64,000 bases of DNA, from assembly GCA_002825465.1 (NCBI GenBank), contig PJER01000005.1:1-64000 (forward strand), given 5' to 3'. Positions within the stretch are counted from its first letter, which is position 1. Each line of letters begins with the position of its first letter. The position numbers were made by a program, and so were the translations under genes. The stretch is from Candidatus Thorarchaeota archaeon MP8T_1 (GTDB lineage Archaea; Asgardarchaeota; Thorarchaeia; Thorarchaeales; Thorarchaeaceae). The notes below the pieces were generated by a model that saw only the letters and a program-made list of their open reading frames with translations, ran no database searches and was not told the origin of the DNA. Positions 43,790-53,748 of this stretch are shown one piece after another.

Positions 43790-44868
43790 GGAATAATCTC
43801 GCATCCATTGTTGAATTCTGGATATCTGAAATCATTGATAGAGATGATACCTTCTTGGATGAAATTCTGAATTTGAGGAAGATATCTTCGTAGAGTGCCA
43901 ACAAGATGATAGACTGTATCGCACACTTTTCTATACCCCATTTCCCCCCAGAGTTTCTCTTTATTTGTAAATAGGCATCTTCCTCCACATGTTCCATACT
44001 CTTCACATGATGAGCAAGGTTCGTCAACTTTCATTATATTTCGAAGGTCTTCTGGATTTGAATTCCAGATATCTCCTACAATTGAAAAATCCCAATCCGG
44101 AGAAATGGGGCATACTCCAATGCTACCATTGACATGAATCGCAAAAGTATCGATTCCTGAACCGCATCTTAGCTCAGATTCCTCTCCGGTTAGAAGTGTA
44201 TATGTTATTGGCATAAAAGGGACGATTCCTTCGACAACACCTTGCTTCATTTTATCTATCCACTCCTCCACCAATTTTTTGATACCTGGGTTGTATGATT
44301 TAGCAACCCATCTATCAAAGTCCTGCCAATTTCCTTCAGCATCCCAAATCACATTGAGTTGCCAGTGAACATGATGAAATGAAGGCTCTCTAAGATTCAA
44401 TAGATGTGTAACTTCTTTGTAGATATCAGACTCCTGACTCACTGCCATCCGTGCAACTATATCCCCTTGGAATCCAATTTTAGTTAACCATTTGATATTC
44501 TCAATAACTCTCTGATAGACACCTTTTGATCTGTATGAATCAGTAACAGATTCTCTTCCATCAATAGAAACGAGTATTGAGTGAAAACGTCGGGCATAAT
44601 CTATAGGAATCTTATTGAGGAGTAAGGCATTCGTTTGTAACATAAACCGTGCTTTTGGAAATTTATTCATTATTTCTATCATTAGAGGAATTCGAAGTGT
44701 GGGTTCTCCTCCATAGAACATCAATTGAAGGTCATTATCTCTCTCAAGAAAAGATAACAAGTCATCCAATTCATATTGAATATCAGCTTCAGGTCCAGAT
44801 TCTTCTCCGCCATGACAATACTCACAATTGAGATTGCATTTTCTTGTCAAGACGATATGGTAATTCAA
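43786..44868 (-). CDS. Radical SAM/SPASM peptide-modifying enzyme
   Basis: A 360-residue radical SAM protein. The 4Fe-4S motif CNLNCEYC uses C11, C15 and C18; FYGGEPTL binds SAM. The C-terminal SPASM region has C235, C253, C285, C288, C294, C298 and C316, enough for two auxiliary clusters. The opening YHIVLTRKCNL resembles the archaeal putative peptide-modifying family typified by AF1577. Such enzymes often act on a short ribosomal peptide, but I see no obvious precursor gene on either side. TTG start at 44868. Convergent with a GNAT gene. Confidence 0.82.
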   Translation of the reverse strand: MNYHIVLTRKCNLNCEYCHGGEESGPEADIQYELDDLLSFLERDNDLQLMFYGGEPTLRIPLMIEIMNKFPKARFMLQTNALLLNKIPIDYARRFHSILVSIDGRESVTDSYRSKGVYQRVIENIKWLTKIGFQGDIVARMAVSQESDIYKEVTHLLNLREPSFHHVHWQLNVIWDAEGNWQDFDRWVAKSYNPGIKKLVEEWIDKMKQGVVEGIVPFMPITYTLLTGEESELRCGSGIDTFAIHVNGSIGVCPISPDWDFSIVGDIWNSNPEDLRNIMKVDEPCSSCEEYGTCGGRCLFTNKEKLWGEMGYRKVCDTVYHLVGTLRRYLPQIQNFIQEGIISINDFRYPEFNNGCEIIP

Positions 44869-44937
44869 AGGACAACACTCCAGCTATAGTATTTTAAAAT
44901 CTGAAGTTTGCATAAAGGTTCCCTTAGGTGCGAAATA

Positions 44938-45345
44938 CTATGTATATTGAAATTCAATGATAAGATCATACTGTCCGCTACCACTGTATGAGTGTACCAT
45001 CAAGTGCCAGATGCCTTCCTCCGGATCCTCCACGATAAAATCTTCTCCCCCTATTTTGTATGCGCTATAATCAAAATAGGAGGTAGAAGGCACGTATCCC
45101 TGACTACAATAAAGATCGAAATCACTTTCTGGACAGTTCAAAACAAAGTGAATGCTTGTTACATTTTCAAAAACTCGTATTGAATGAAACCTACTATCTC
45201 CTTCGATTCCTATGAACCCTGAGAAGGTGGCATTCTCATTAACATTCACTGGGGCGGGTCGGTTATCTGTAACCATTAAGATACCAATTGCAGAAGCAAT
45301 TATACCTAGCATGATAAATGCATAGATCGCATTATTTCGTTTCAC
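44938..45345 (-). CDS. Secreted PPC-like beta-sandwich protein
   Basis: A 135-residue protein with an N-terminal membrane anchor or signal (KRNN then AIYAFIMLGIIASAIGILMV) and a single domain that follows the bacterial pre-peptidase C-terminal (PPC) pattern: FVLNCPESDFDLYC, then EDFIVEDPEEGIWHLMVHSYSGSGQYDL. PPC domains bind or guide substrates of secreted proteases; here it stands alone beside a secreted C39-like protease on the opposite strand. GTG at 45345 with AAGGAGT upstream. Confidence 0.7.
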   Translation of the reverse strand: MKRNNAIYAFIMLGIIASAIGILMVTDNRPAPVNVNENATFSGFIGIEGDSRFHSIRVFENVTSIHFVLNCPESDFDLYCSQGYVPSTSYFDYSAYKIGGEDFIVEDPEEGIWHLMVHSYSGSGQYDLIIEFQYT

Positions 45346-45485
45346 ACTGTAATACTCCTTGTTGATGTTGTAGAAAACAAATCAGGAAATAATTGTTATT
45401 CAGTTGCATCATCTTGTGTTACGATAATAGCTCAATCGACAAGCTTATGATTATTTCACTTAAAGTCGATTTGGAGATATAACAA

Positions 45486-46970
45486 TTGAAGAAATTTCCC
45501 GCCTTGATTATCCTCATCTCATTCCTACTACTAACTCCTGTAATAGTGAATGCAAATTCTGAATATACAATGTCTGAATCATCATTTGTATTGTCTGATG
45601 AAGGACTTCTATCTCCAGTTCCATATGTCTGGCAGGAGATCAATGGATTTTGTGCTTGGGCTGCAACTGCAATAGCTATGGAATATGCAGGAGTTGATGT
45701 TTCTCTCTACGATGTATTTGCTGCATCAACTATCGGTTTCTCATTTGCTTATTTCAATATCAATGATACAATGCTGATGTTTCCAGGTGCTTTGTACACA
45801 CAGGCTGAACCAACAGATTATCTTGCGGAGCTATATGGATTAGATTATACTCTCTATATCGATACAGATATCCCTAATCTAGAACAGAACCTTCAAGTAT
45901 GGGAGAGCGAGGGTCTCACGGTTAATACTCTTGATGGAGAATCTGCTGCTTTTAATTTGATGCGTGACACAATTGACTCTGGATACCCATTACTGATTAG
46001 TGTCGACCCTTCATGGTTACCAGCTCCTGATTATGATATTCTGCGCGAAGAAGGTCTTACAGGTGGGGGTCATGGAATTGTTTTAGTAGGGTATAATGAT
46101 ACTTCCAATACAGCTACTTACATTGATCCCGGCGTAGGTTCATTCGGAGATGATTTTGGTTATCCCGAAGACGGGAGAGGTAATTACTCGGTCATTACAT
46201 ATTCTGCCCTGAACACTGCATGGTCAAATAGATATTATATTTCAAACACCTTCATTCCTAATGGAGAAACGCCCGTTGCTCCTGATGATAGCCTTGGCCC
46301 TTTGATTCGGGATAAACTTCTTGGAGTTGGTACTATCTATTCACCAAGTAGCGCAAATGCATATCTTGGTAGCTTTGGAGAGAAGGCATTTCGGGCCATG
46401 AGTTCAGATATGACAGATGATGGTCTCAAATCATTCCTTTCTGTTTTTGATGGAATCAATAATGAAATTCAATTCAAGGCTTCAGTGATTTTGTTCATTG
46501 GATTAGGATTAGAAGCTCAGGTGACTCTGCAATATCTTTCATATCGAACTGCTCTTCAAGCGCTCCCCTCAATAATGACAGATACAAATCTTACTGACTT
46601 TGTTACCGCTGGCGAACAAGCTCTTCCCTACTTTGAAGTAATAGCTGATAATTCGACTCTCATCTATCCAACAAATATTACAAAAGCTACAGGATTTGTG
46701 GCAACAACTTTCAAAGCAATTGCTGACTCATATAATGAATCAGGTGATATCGATGCTGCCTTTTCTCCATATACCGATGAATTGAATGATATATCCGCAG
46801 CACTACTCGGAATTGCAAACGCATGGCAGGCTGCAGGTAATGAACTTGTAAAGATATGGCCAAATGATTTCATTTCACAATATGGAACAATACTAGCTTT
46901 TGGAATCGGGGGTGTTGTAACGATAGTAATCATCTTCATCTGGTGGTCTAGTAAGAAACCCTCTCAGTGA
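45486..46970 (+). CDS. Secreted C39-like cysteine peptidase with membrane anchor
   Basis: A 494-residue exported protein starting at TTG. Signal peptide 1-24; papain-like C39-type domain about 40-255 with catalytic C56 in [16 protein letters not shown]196 in [13 protein letters not shown] and D214 in [11 protein letters not shown] helical domain of about 190 residues follows, and a final transmembrane helix ends in [10 protein letters not shown]39 enzymes usually cut leader peptides after double glycine, but secreted C39_2 proteins without a transporter are less well known. It overlaps the convergent DUF255 gene by 7 bases. Confidence 0.78.
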   Translation: MKKFPALIILISFLLLTPVIVNANSEYTMSESSFVLSDEGLLSPVPYVWQEINGFCAWAATAIAMEYAGVDVSLYDVFAASTIGFSFAYFNINDTMLMFPGALYTQAEPTDYLAELYGLDYTLYIDTDIPNLEQNLQVWESEGLTVNTLDGESAAFNLMRDTIDSGYPLLISVDPSWLPAPDYDILREEGLTGGGHGIVLVGYNDTSNTATYIDPGVGSFGDDFGYPEDGRGNYSVITYSALNTAWSNRYYISNTFIPNGETPVAPDDSLGPLIRDKLLGVGTIYSPSSANAYLGSFGEKAFRAMSSDMTDDGLKSFLSVFDGINNEIQFKASVILFIGLGLEAQVTLQYLSYRTALQALPSIMTDTNLTDFVTAGEQALPYFEVIADNSTLIYPTNITKATGFVATTFKAIADSYNESGDIDAAFSPYTDELNDISAALLGIANAWQAAGNELVKIWPNDFISQYGTILAFGIGGVVTIVIIFIWWSSKKPSQ

Positions 46971-49048
46971 AGATTCTCGCCAAGAAGTTCAATCATCTGT
47001 TTCGCATCTGTAGTAGGTAACTTGCAATTGTGATCTATGCATACATGAGCAGTTGCCTTTCCATCGAGTGATTCATGAAATTTGGTGTAAGGAGCTAGCT
47101 CAGTGATTGCCTTTCGTTGAGTTTCTGTTCCTCTCAACAGTATGACCTTTCTAGGGATGAAATTCTTTCTCAATAGATCAATCATTTTCTTTGTGTCATC
47201 ATTGTCTGGATTCCCTGCAATGACAATCTCGAATGATGGTCCTAGTGCAAAATCCAGTCCCACTAACATCATGGAGTATGCTGATGGTATCCGTGCAACC
47301 TCTTCAGAGAATACTCGTCCAATTGATATTGCATAGTCTTCGTATTTGTTGTCTCCCACTAGTCTTGCCAATCTAATTAGATTAAGCATGGATACAGAAT
47401 TTCCAGATGGCATTGCTCCATCATATGCATTCTTTTTACGAACAAGTAGTTCTTCTGCATCATGACTTGTGAAATAGAATCCCGCGTTCTCTTTATCCCA
47501 GAATTTTGTCAGGAGATCATCTGTCAAGTCCTTTGCGCCTCTAAGATACTCTGGTTTGAAAGTTGCCTCATACAATTCTAATAATGCCCAAACCAAGTAG
47601 CTATAATCATCGAGAAATGCCCCTATAGCTACTTCTCCATCCTTGTACCTGTGGTAGAGATTACCATTCTCATCAAGCATTGTTTCAAGAATGAATGAGA
47701 GTGCCTTCTCAGCTGTTTCTACAAATTTCTCATTTCCAAGAATTACACCAGCTTTTGCAATTGCAGCAATCATGAAGCTATTCCAATCTGTCAGGATTTT
47801 GTCATCCAAACTGGGTCTTACTCTACTTTGCCTTCGGATGAAAAGTCTAGTGCGTGCCTCTCTCATCCTCTCATGTTCATTAGCAATATCCACATTATTC
47901 TCGAGATGTAAGATGTTAAGACCAGTCTTCTCTCGTGTTGTTTCATCCTCAAAGTTGCCTGTTGCATGAACGTTGTAGGCTCTTTTGAAAATAGACACAA
48001 TATCATCATCAAGCACTTCATCAATCTCTTTCATTGACCAAGTATAGAACTTACCCTCCTCTCCTTCAGAGTCCGCATTCTCTGCTGAAAAGAAAGCTCC
48101 TTCAGGGCTTGATAAATCTCGGGTTACATATTCAAAGATATCTTTTACAACACTAGCATATTCGGATTTACCAGTGATCTGAAATGCTTCAGAATATGCT
48201 ATCATTAGACTAGCTTGATCATAGAGCATCTTCTCAAAATGCGGAAGTAACCATTCTGCATCAGTTGAATATCTATGAAATCCAAATCCAACATGATCCC
48301 AAATACCTCCAGTTCTCATAGCCTGAAGAGTTTTCTCTACCATGAACAGGGCTCGTTTATTCCCTGTCCTTTTCCAATATCTCTGAATAAGCATCAGATT
48401 ATGCGCAGAAGGGAATTTTGGTGCTGAACCAAAACCACCTCTTTCTTCATCAAATCTCTGTGACAACAATGCATAAGCTTGATTGATATCTTCAATTGAT
48501 AGGTCCTTTCCTGAATCGACTCCTGTATCATTTGAGAGGATTCTATCAATCTCTGAAATGACCTCAGTAATCTTTCCTTGACCGCTCACCCAGAGTTCTT
48601 TGAAACGTTGAATCATCTCAAGCATTCCAGGCATATTGTATCGACTCTCTTTTGGAACATAGGTCGCAGCATAGAATGGCTTCTTATCTGGAGTCATTAG
48701 AATTGTAAGAGGCCATCCTCCTCTCCCCGTTATCATCTGAGCGACTTCCATATAGACACTGTCAATATCTGGTCGTTCCTCACGATCTACCTTTATGCTG
48801 ACAAATGCGTCATTCATCAATTTGGCAACTTCTTCATCCTCAAATGATTCGTGAGCCATTACATGACACCAGTGACATGTACTATATCCTATTGAGAGAA
48901 AGATTGGTTTGTTCTCTCTCTTTGCTTTCTCAAATGCCTCATCACCCCATGGATACCAGTCTACTGGATTCTCTGCATGTTGTAATAGATATGGGCTCTT
49001 CTCTTGTGCCAGTCTGTTTTTGTATTTACTACCCTCAGATTCTTTCAT
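46964..49048 (-). CDS. DUF255/YyaL thioredoxin-fold protein
   Basis: A 694-residue protein of the YyaL/SPATA20 family, found in all domains of life: an N-terminal thioredoxin-like domain followed by an (alpha/alpha)6 barrel related to glycoside hydrolases and N-acyl-glucosamine epimerases. The opening [19 protein letters not shown] and STCHWCHVM (C58, C61) are diagnostic, followed by DREERPDID and GGWPLTI. The biochemical function is unresolved. ATG at 49048. Its length is typical of the family, and it appears intact. Monocistronic. Confidence 0.9.
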   Translation of the reverse strand: MKESEGSKYKNRLAQEKSPYLLQHAENPVDWYPWGDEAFEKAKRENKPIFLSIGYSTCHWCHVMAHESFEDEEVAKLMNDAFVSIKVDREERPDIDSVYMEVAQMITGRGGWPLTILMTPDKKPFYAATYVPKESRYNMPGMLEMIQRFKELWVSGQGKITEVISEIDRILSNDTGVDSGKDLSIEDINQAYALLSQRFDEERGGFGSAPKFPSAHNLMLIQRYWKRTGNKRALFMVEKTLQAMRTGGIWDHVGFGFHRYSTDAEWLLPHFEKMLYDQASLMIAYSEAFQITGKSEYASVVKDIFEYVTRDLSSPEGAFFSAENADSEGEEGKFYTWSMKEIDEVLDDDIVSIFKRAYNVHATGNFEDETTREKTGLNILHLENNVDIANEHERMREARTRLFIRRQSRVRPSLDDKILTDWNSFMIAAIAKAGVILGNEKFVETAEKALSFILETMLDENGNLYHRYKDGEVAIGAFLDDYSYLVWALLELYEATFKPEYLRGAKDLTDDLLTKFWDKENAGFYFTSHDAEELLVRKKNAYDGAMPSGNSVSMLNLIRLARLVGDNKYEDYAISIGRVFSEEVARIPSAYSMMLVGLDFALGPSFEIVIAGNPDNDDTKKMIDLLRKNFIPRKVILLRGTETQRKAITELAPYTKFHESLDGKATAHVCIDHNCKLPTTDAKQMIELLGENLH

Positions 49049-49129
49049 TGAGATTCAAGGGGATGTTATTGTTTTAATTTATTAACTATTGTTTATGTCT
49101 GTTATTCCTCCCCTCCATGTCCATATCAC

Positions 49130-50800
49130 TCAACGAGCTTTGTAGCGAAATTGCTTGTCAAACAACATCTCAAGCTCCTGCAATGTCATCACATCTTGCG
49201 GTTCCTTGTCTTCACGTATATTGATGATCCGTGCAAATCGGAGTGCATACCCAGAAGAGTAAGTTGGACTCTTCTGTATCTCAGCTGCGAGAACTTCTAC
49301 CACAATCTCTGGTCTGACCTGAACGATATGCCGATGCGAGGTTATCTCTAAGCTCTTGAGGTCTTGAGTCATCTTCTCGAACTCGTTATCGGTGAGACCT
49401 TTGTAGGTCTTTCCAATCATTACAAACTCACCAGTGTCACCATCCCGTACCGCAAGATGGTAATCAGACAACCATTTGCTTCTTCTTCCGTGTCCCCACT
49501 CTGCTGCAATGATTATCAAATCCATTGTCTCAAGTGTATGTTTTAGTTTCAACCAGTACCTTCCTCTCACACCAGGAAAATATGGAGAATCTAGTGTCTT
49601 AGCAACAAGTCCCTCATGCCCTAATTCTTGACTCTTGGCAAAGAACTGCTTCACCTTGTGGATGTCATTTGAGACCAATCTCTCTACAATGAACTCGGAT
49701 GGTACGGTTTCCTCCAGAATGCCTCTACGCATAGAGTATGGTTCATCCACGAGCGATTGATCCTCTTGGAGCAAAATATCGAATAGTAGAAGTTGTAACT
49801 TAGTAGTTTGGTGTGCCTCCTCGACTTCTCGTGTGCGTCCAAATCGGGTCATCACAATCTGAAAGGGAAATGGCTTTCCAGAATCATCCACAGCAATCAC
49901 CTCTCCATCCAGGATGCACCGACTCACTCGTATGTTGTTTTGGACCATATCAACGATGTCTGGAAGACTCTGAGTCACATCCGAGAGTTGCCTTGAAAAT
50001 ATACGAATATCATCTTGGTTTTTGTGTATCTGAACCCTTGCTCCATCAAGTTTCAACTCAAAAGCTAAATCGGAATTAATGACGAGGTCTTCTAGGGAAT
50101 TCATGTCTGATGAATTTGCTAACATCGGCTTGATGGGCGTCATTATTTTGATAGTGATTTTCTCTACACCTGCTCTTCCTCCCTCTGCAGCTACACGAGC
50201 TACATATCCGATGTTACCAGAGAAACTCCATGCCCTCCTAACTACATCTCCTTCAACCGAGAAGGCTTCTGCAATTGATTCAGCAAGTAGACCTCCAGAG
50301 AGACCTGTTCTCATATCATTCAGAATTAATGCAGTGAGGTATCGTAGTTCTCTTGGCGATGCCTCTGCCATGAGTCTAGAAATTCCAGACTGTTTCTCCT
50401 TTGTTGATCCTTTTCCCTTTACTGAGGCTAACCTAGTGAGCTCATTCATCACACCTGAAATTGTCAGATCTTCTCGGAAGAGAAGTTCTTGTTGAGTATG
50501 CTTCTTTGATACGACTAATGATGCAACTGCTTCACCGGTATCTCCCTCATAGAGAGAGCTGAGGTCTCTGTCATTGAATTCAATGATATTATGAAGCGCA
50601 TTCAATAATCCCTTCCAGGATATATTCAGTGTCTGCTCATCGGTTTCTGAGAATATTCTTCCACTAAGTAAAAGTGCTGCTGCTTCAACCTCGCTATTCG
50701 GAACCTCATTCAAGAATGATGCTACAAGTGAAATCTTCTCAGTCCTCTTACTGGTTTGACTCACTGCATCAAGAACCTCTGCAATCCTCTTGAATTCCAT
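49130..50800 (-). CDS. lig: ATP-dependent DNA ligase, archaeal type
   Basis: A 556-residue ligase that seals nicks in replication and repair. The N-terminal DNA-binding domain (about 1-210) leads to the adenylation motif ELKLDGARVQIH with lysine 250, then motif III region RILDGEVIAVD-like CILDGEVIAVD, the FQIVMTRFGR region and motif V EGLVAKTLDSPY, YWLKLK; an OB-fold ends the protein (GLTDNEFEKM...VEVLAAEIQKSPTYSSGYALRFARI). The length is normal for archaeal ligases. ATG 50800 is preferred over another three codons upstream. There is only one ligase in the window. Confidence 0.93.
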   Translation of the reverse strand: MEFKRIAEVLDAVSQTSKRTEKISLVASFLNEVPNSEVEAAALLLSGRIFSETDEQTLNISWKGLLNALHNIIEFNDRDLSSLYEGDTGEAVASLVVSKKHTQQELLFREDLTISGVMNELTRLASVKGKGSTKEKQSGISRLMAEASPRELRYLTALILNDMRTGLSGGLLAESIAEAFSVEGDVVRRAWSFSGNIGYVARVAAEGGRAGVEKITIKIMTPIKPMLANSSDMNSLEDLVINSDLAFELKLDGARVQIHKNQDDIRIFSRQLSDVTQSLPDIVDMVQNNIRVSRCILDGEVIAVDDSGKPFPFQIVMTRFGRTREVEEAHQTTKLQLLLFDILLQEDQSLVDEPYSMRRGILEETVPSEFIVERLVSNDIHKVKQFFAKSQELGHEGLVAKTLDSPYFPGVRGRYWLKLKHTLETMDLIIIAAEWGHGRRSKWLSDYHLAVRDGDTGEFVMIGKTYKGLTDNEFEKMTQDLKSLEITSHRHIVQVRPEIVVEVLAAEIQKSPTYSSGYALRFARIINIREDKEPQDVMTLQELEMLFDKQFRYKAR

Positions 50801-50945
50801 AATACACAACTTACAGATTGTTTCTTTTTAGTTGTCTGTTTTGAGTCTAGTTTTCCTATCATCTTTCATTGATAATCATTCCCAATGATGAATCAGATTA
50901 TTATCTATTGTAAGACCAATGCTAAGATTTACTCATAACTTATGC

Positions 50946-50953
50946 TTTATTTA
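50946..50953 (+). promoter_or_regulatory. TATA-like box for the methyltransferase gene
   Basis: TTTATTTA lies 31 bases upstream of the GTG start at 50984. A start of transcription about 25 bases downstream would leave a leader of only a few bases, close to leaderless. The rest of this 183-base gap shows no other feature. Confidence 0.4.
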
Positions 50954-50983
50954 GATTGGATAAGAAATGGTCGCGGTGATTAG

Positions 50984-51628
50984 GTGGGCGATTCGGTCAA
51001 TTCGGAAAAGAGTAGTGAAAGTAGATTCGCTAGTATTAAGATTAAAATCCTAAGCTATGGTAGTCTACTTCTACCCTTGGCCTCATCAATGCCTCCGTTT
51101 TGGAGTGGATTGATGACAGTTCCTTTCATACTCTATCTACTTGGTCTGATTGGTAGTGTCACTGTAACTCCTTTCCCAGCAAGTATCTATAATGTCATGC
51201 TGATTTTCGGGTCGTTACTATTGATACTTTATTGTGTTGTTTATCTCTGGATCAAGAAAAAAGGAGGTAAACTAGTCACTTCAGGACCATATAGAATTGT
51301 TCGTCATCCTCAGTACTTTGCTGTAACTATCTTCACACTAATCACAACATATCAGAGCCTTTGGATTTTACTTCATACATTTGGTATTGGTTGGTTATCT
51401 ACTGAAGGAACTTGGATGTTATGGATTGGAATGTTGATTGCATATATTGGAATTGCCTCGTATGAAGAGTTACATTTACAGAATGCGTTTGGTTCAGAAT
51501 GGGAGGAATACCGTAAACGCGTTGGCTTTCTAATTCCTTTTGTAAAATTCAAATCACGGATGATTGAAGGAGTCATCTGTCTTCTGATTCCGATAATTGT
51601 TCTTTATGTAAGCCTTTACCTCTTTTAG
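50984..51628 (+). CDS. Isoprenylcysteine carboxyl methyltransferase-like (ICMT/PEMT) protein
   Basis: A 214-residue membrane methyltransferase-like protein with about five helices. The SAM-binding motif TSGPYRIVRHPQYFAV and the C-terminal EELHLQNAFGSEWEEYRKRVG are the hallmarks of the ICMT/PEMT superfamily, which methylate isoprenylated proteins or lipid head groups at the membrane. Substrate unknown; archaeal members are frequent and not all act on prenylated proteins. GTG start with a near TATA box; monocistronic on the plus strand. Confidence 0.82.
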   Translation: MGDSVNSEKSSESRFASIKIKILSYGSLLLPLASSMPPFWSGLMTVPFILYLLGLIGSVTVTPFPASIYNVMLIFGSLLLILYCVVYLWIKKKGGKLVTSGPYRIVRHPQYFAVTIFTLITTYQSLWILLHTFGIGWLSTEGTWMLWIGMLIAYIGIASYEELHLQNAFGSEWEEYRKRVGFLIPFVKFKSRMIEGVICLLIPIIVLYVSLYLF

Positions 51629-51749
51629 TTGCACAGATATCTTCTAGATTGTGCTCAGGAACCTATTGGTGAGTGTAAATAAATCTACAATACTTTAAAT
51701 CTCCTCGAAATAAAAGTAGAAACAAAAGCAATTGATTGTGGTGATTTGA

Positions 51750-52256
51750 ATGGACAGACGGATTGGAGTTTATGCGGTAATTGGTATTGCTGTTGTTGTA
51801 TTCGGATTATTGTTCGCAACACTTCCTTCTGAGCGAATCCTTCTTCAGAAGGAGTATACATCCTTAGAGGTCTATCCAACTTATTACTATACTAACTTTA
51901 CAGTAACTAGTTCAGACCTTAATGCAGAACTCTCATTAGATCTCGAATATGACCCGAATGATAATTACTCAAATTGTTTGACAATCTTTGCCCTTTATAA
52001 TCTGTCACTTCAACAATTCGAGGAGACCTTCAATTCTACTTTAGTAAAAGAAAAAATGGTTGGTGAGGATTGGAAAAAAAGTGATTTTGGCGCGTTCTGG
52101 GCTGGTTGGTTTGTTGGTACCAAGAGCTTTCCATTTGGGGACTCAATCCCTCCTGGTGAATATGTCTTTGTCTTCTGGATTGAACCAGATGATCCGATAA
52201 CTGGTTGGTCTGCGACAGTCACAGCTTCGTTAAGTACAAGACTACTTCGTTTCTAA
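51750..52256 (+). CDS. Small exported protein with N-terminal anchor
   Basis: A 168-residue protein: short basic DRR, then a transmembrane segment IGVYAVIGIAVVVFGLLFA (5-23), then a roughly 140-residue outside domain with beta strands and several N-x-S/T sequons, ending STRLLRF. GDSIPPGEYVFVFWIEPDD is reminiscent of the closing strands of PPC or bacterial Ig-like folds, and the same ending style (IxLPxGEY-xxxF) occurs in the protein at 55067. No family recognised. ATG at 51750. Confidence 0.55.
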   Translation: MDRRIGVYAVIGIAVVVFGLLFATLPSERILLQKEYTSLEVYPTYYYTNFTVTSSDLNAELSLDLEYDPNDNYSNCLTIFALYNLSLQQFEETFNSTLVKEKMVGEDWKKSDFGAFWAGWFVGTKSFPFGDSIPPGEYVFVFWIEPDDPITGWSATVTASLSTRLLRF

Positions 52257-52268
52257 TAGTTCCTTGAT

Positions 52269-53180
52269 TTAAAGAGGGACGAGTTTACCATTTCTGTCTT
52301 CAACAAGATTCTTCTCAATGAGAGAAGCAACATGATGCTCAATCATCCAAGTTTCAAATTGAAGGAAGACGGGATTAGTTATTGATGGATAGATAATAGG
52401 GGTCATGGTAATCTGTTGAATGGAACTCGCCCATCCCATGATTAAAGAAAAGACCATATCCTCTCTAATGTCGAACTGCCTTTCGTATGCAGATAGTGCA
52501 GTCTTGTAATCATATACAATAGGATCCTTCAGATGACCACTAATGAGCGCCTTGTAATCTCTCAGTCGAAGTTTTTGAATTGATTCTTTGAATTCTGAAA
52601 TTGATGAGTTTGGATGTCCATAGAATGGACCAAATTCTGTAAGGTCTATGTCTGAACCAAAGACCATGTTTGGTTCAAGGATCTCAATACACATGTGGTC
52701 CGGTAAGTGCCCTGAAGTACAGAACATTCTCAACGTGAAATTCCCAGACGCGAACTTATCTCCATCTCTAACAATTTCATCAACTTTACCTTCATCAAGA
52801 CATCCGTACATTTTTGAATTTACAAGATCTTCCCATAGCTTTCGAACTGGATGACCTCTATGAAAGCCGAGGAAATTCTTCATTTGTTCCTTATCGTTGA
52901 AAAGCGGTGCAGTGATTTCATTTGCTGCTATTCGGCATTTCGAGAGTCTGTTCAGTCTCATTGCATGTGTGATATGGTCCGGATGAATATGGCTCAATAT
53001 TACCGTATCAATATCTCTTAGTGTTTTGTCCTTCTCTTGCAATAGCGCACGTAAGTCTTCTACATTACAGCCTGGGTCCACCACTGTGATATCATCGTCA
53101 ACTACTACTAGGGTATTGCATCTAGGGAAGGACCCTCCAATGACACAATAGAGACCATTCTCTATCTCTATGTAACCCAA
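52269..53180 (-). CDS. Metallo-beta-lactamase-fold hydrolase
   Basis: A 303-residue MBL-fold protein with the full two-metal site SHIHPDH (H64, H66, D68, H69), a later TSGHLPDHMC histidine, GSDIDL aspartate and ISGHLKDP histidine. A C-terminal helical part (about 215-303) includes a hydrophobic stretch and a winged-helix-like ending. It resembles the glyoxalase II/RNase Z-like hydrolases; the substrate is not clear. TTG at 53180. It converges on the small exported protein. Confidence 0.8.
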   Translation of the reverse strand: MGYIEIENGLYCVIGGSFPRCNTLVVVDDDITVVDPGCNVEDLRALLQEKDKTLRDIDTVILSHIHPDHITHAMRLNRLSKCRIAANEITAPLFNDKEQMKNFLGFHRGHPVRKLWEDLVNSKMYGCLDEGKVDEIVRDGDKFASGNFTLRMFCTSGHLPDHMCIEILEPNMVFGSDIDLTEFGPFYGHPNSSISEFKESIQKLRLRDYKALISGHLKDPIVYDYKTALSAYERQFDIREDMVFSLIMGWASSIQQITMTPIIYPSITNPVFLQFETWMIEHHVASLIEKNLVEDRNGKLVPL

Positions 53181-53254
53181 GTCAAAGACCTCTCATAAAA
53201 TAAGTAAAGGTTGGATAGTCAATTAAGACTATCCACCACTTAGTATAATGCAGA

Positions 53255-53641
53255 TTATTCCATGAATCTGACTTTTTCTTCAGCTTCTGCACGTGCTGCA
53301 TGACGCCAGGTTCTGAAGCTACCCCATAGAATGGAAACTGTAAATGCAAGAACCAAGAACATCAAAAGCATCACATTGACCACATCTGTCTTCTCTGGAG
53401 TAATCCCCGCTGCAAGTTTGTCCCACCAGAGACCTGTCATAACGAGGATGGACATTGGAAATGTTAGAATTGTAAGAATGAAGAAGATTGTGAAAGCACG
53501 CTTAGGTGAAACTTGGACAATTCGTGCAAAGACTCCAAGGTAAGGATGTTTTTGCCAACGAGAACCTTCATGGACTATCCAGAATATAACAAACAGGACA
53601 ATAATCAGAAGGAATGGGATGAGGAATAGCTCGAGCCACAT
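53255..53641 (-). CDS. Three-helix membrane protein
   Basis: A 128-residue protein with hydrophobic segments near 2-22, 50-74 and 88-108, and a basic-charged end (HAARAEAEEKVRFME). It starts ATG and ends about 75 bases from the MBL gene start on the same strand; no promoter is obvious between. No family recognised. Confidence 0.5.
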   Translation of the reverse strand: MWLELFLIPFLLIIVLFVIFWIVHEGSRWQKHPYLGVFARIVQVSPKRAFTIFFILTILTFPMSILVMTGLWWDKLAAGITPEKTDVVNVMLLMFLVLAFTVSILWGSFRTWRHAARAEAEEKVRFME

Positions 53642-53748
53642 TTCATTAGCACCTATATAGGGGTATTAAGTTTCGAGGTTTTTGACTACGATATAAAGGC
53701 TGTGGTCTGCGACAGGTACTTGATGTTTTTGTGTATAATTCCTTCATT

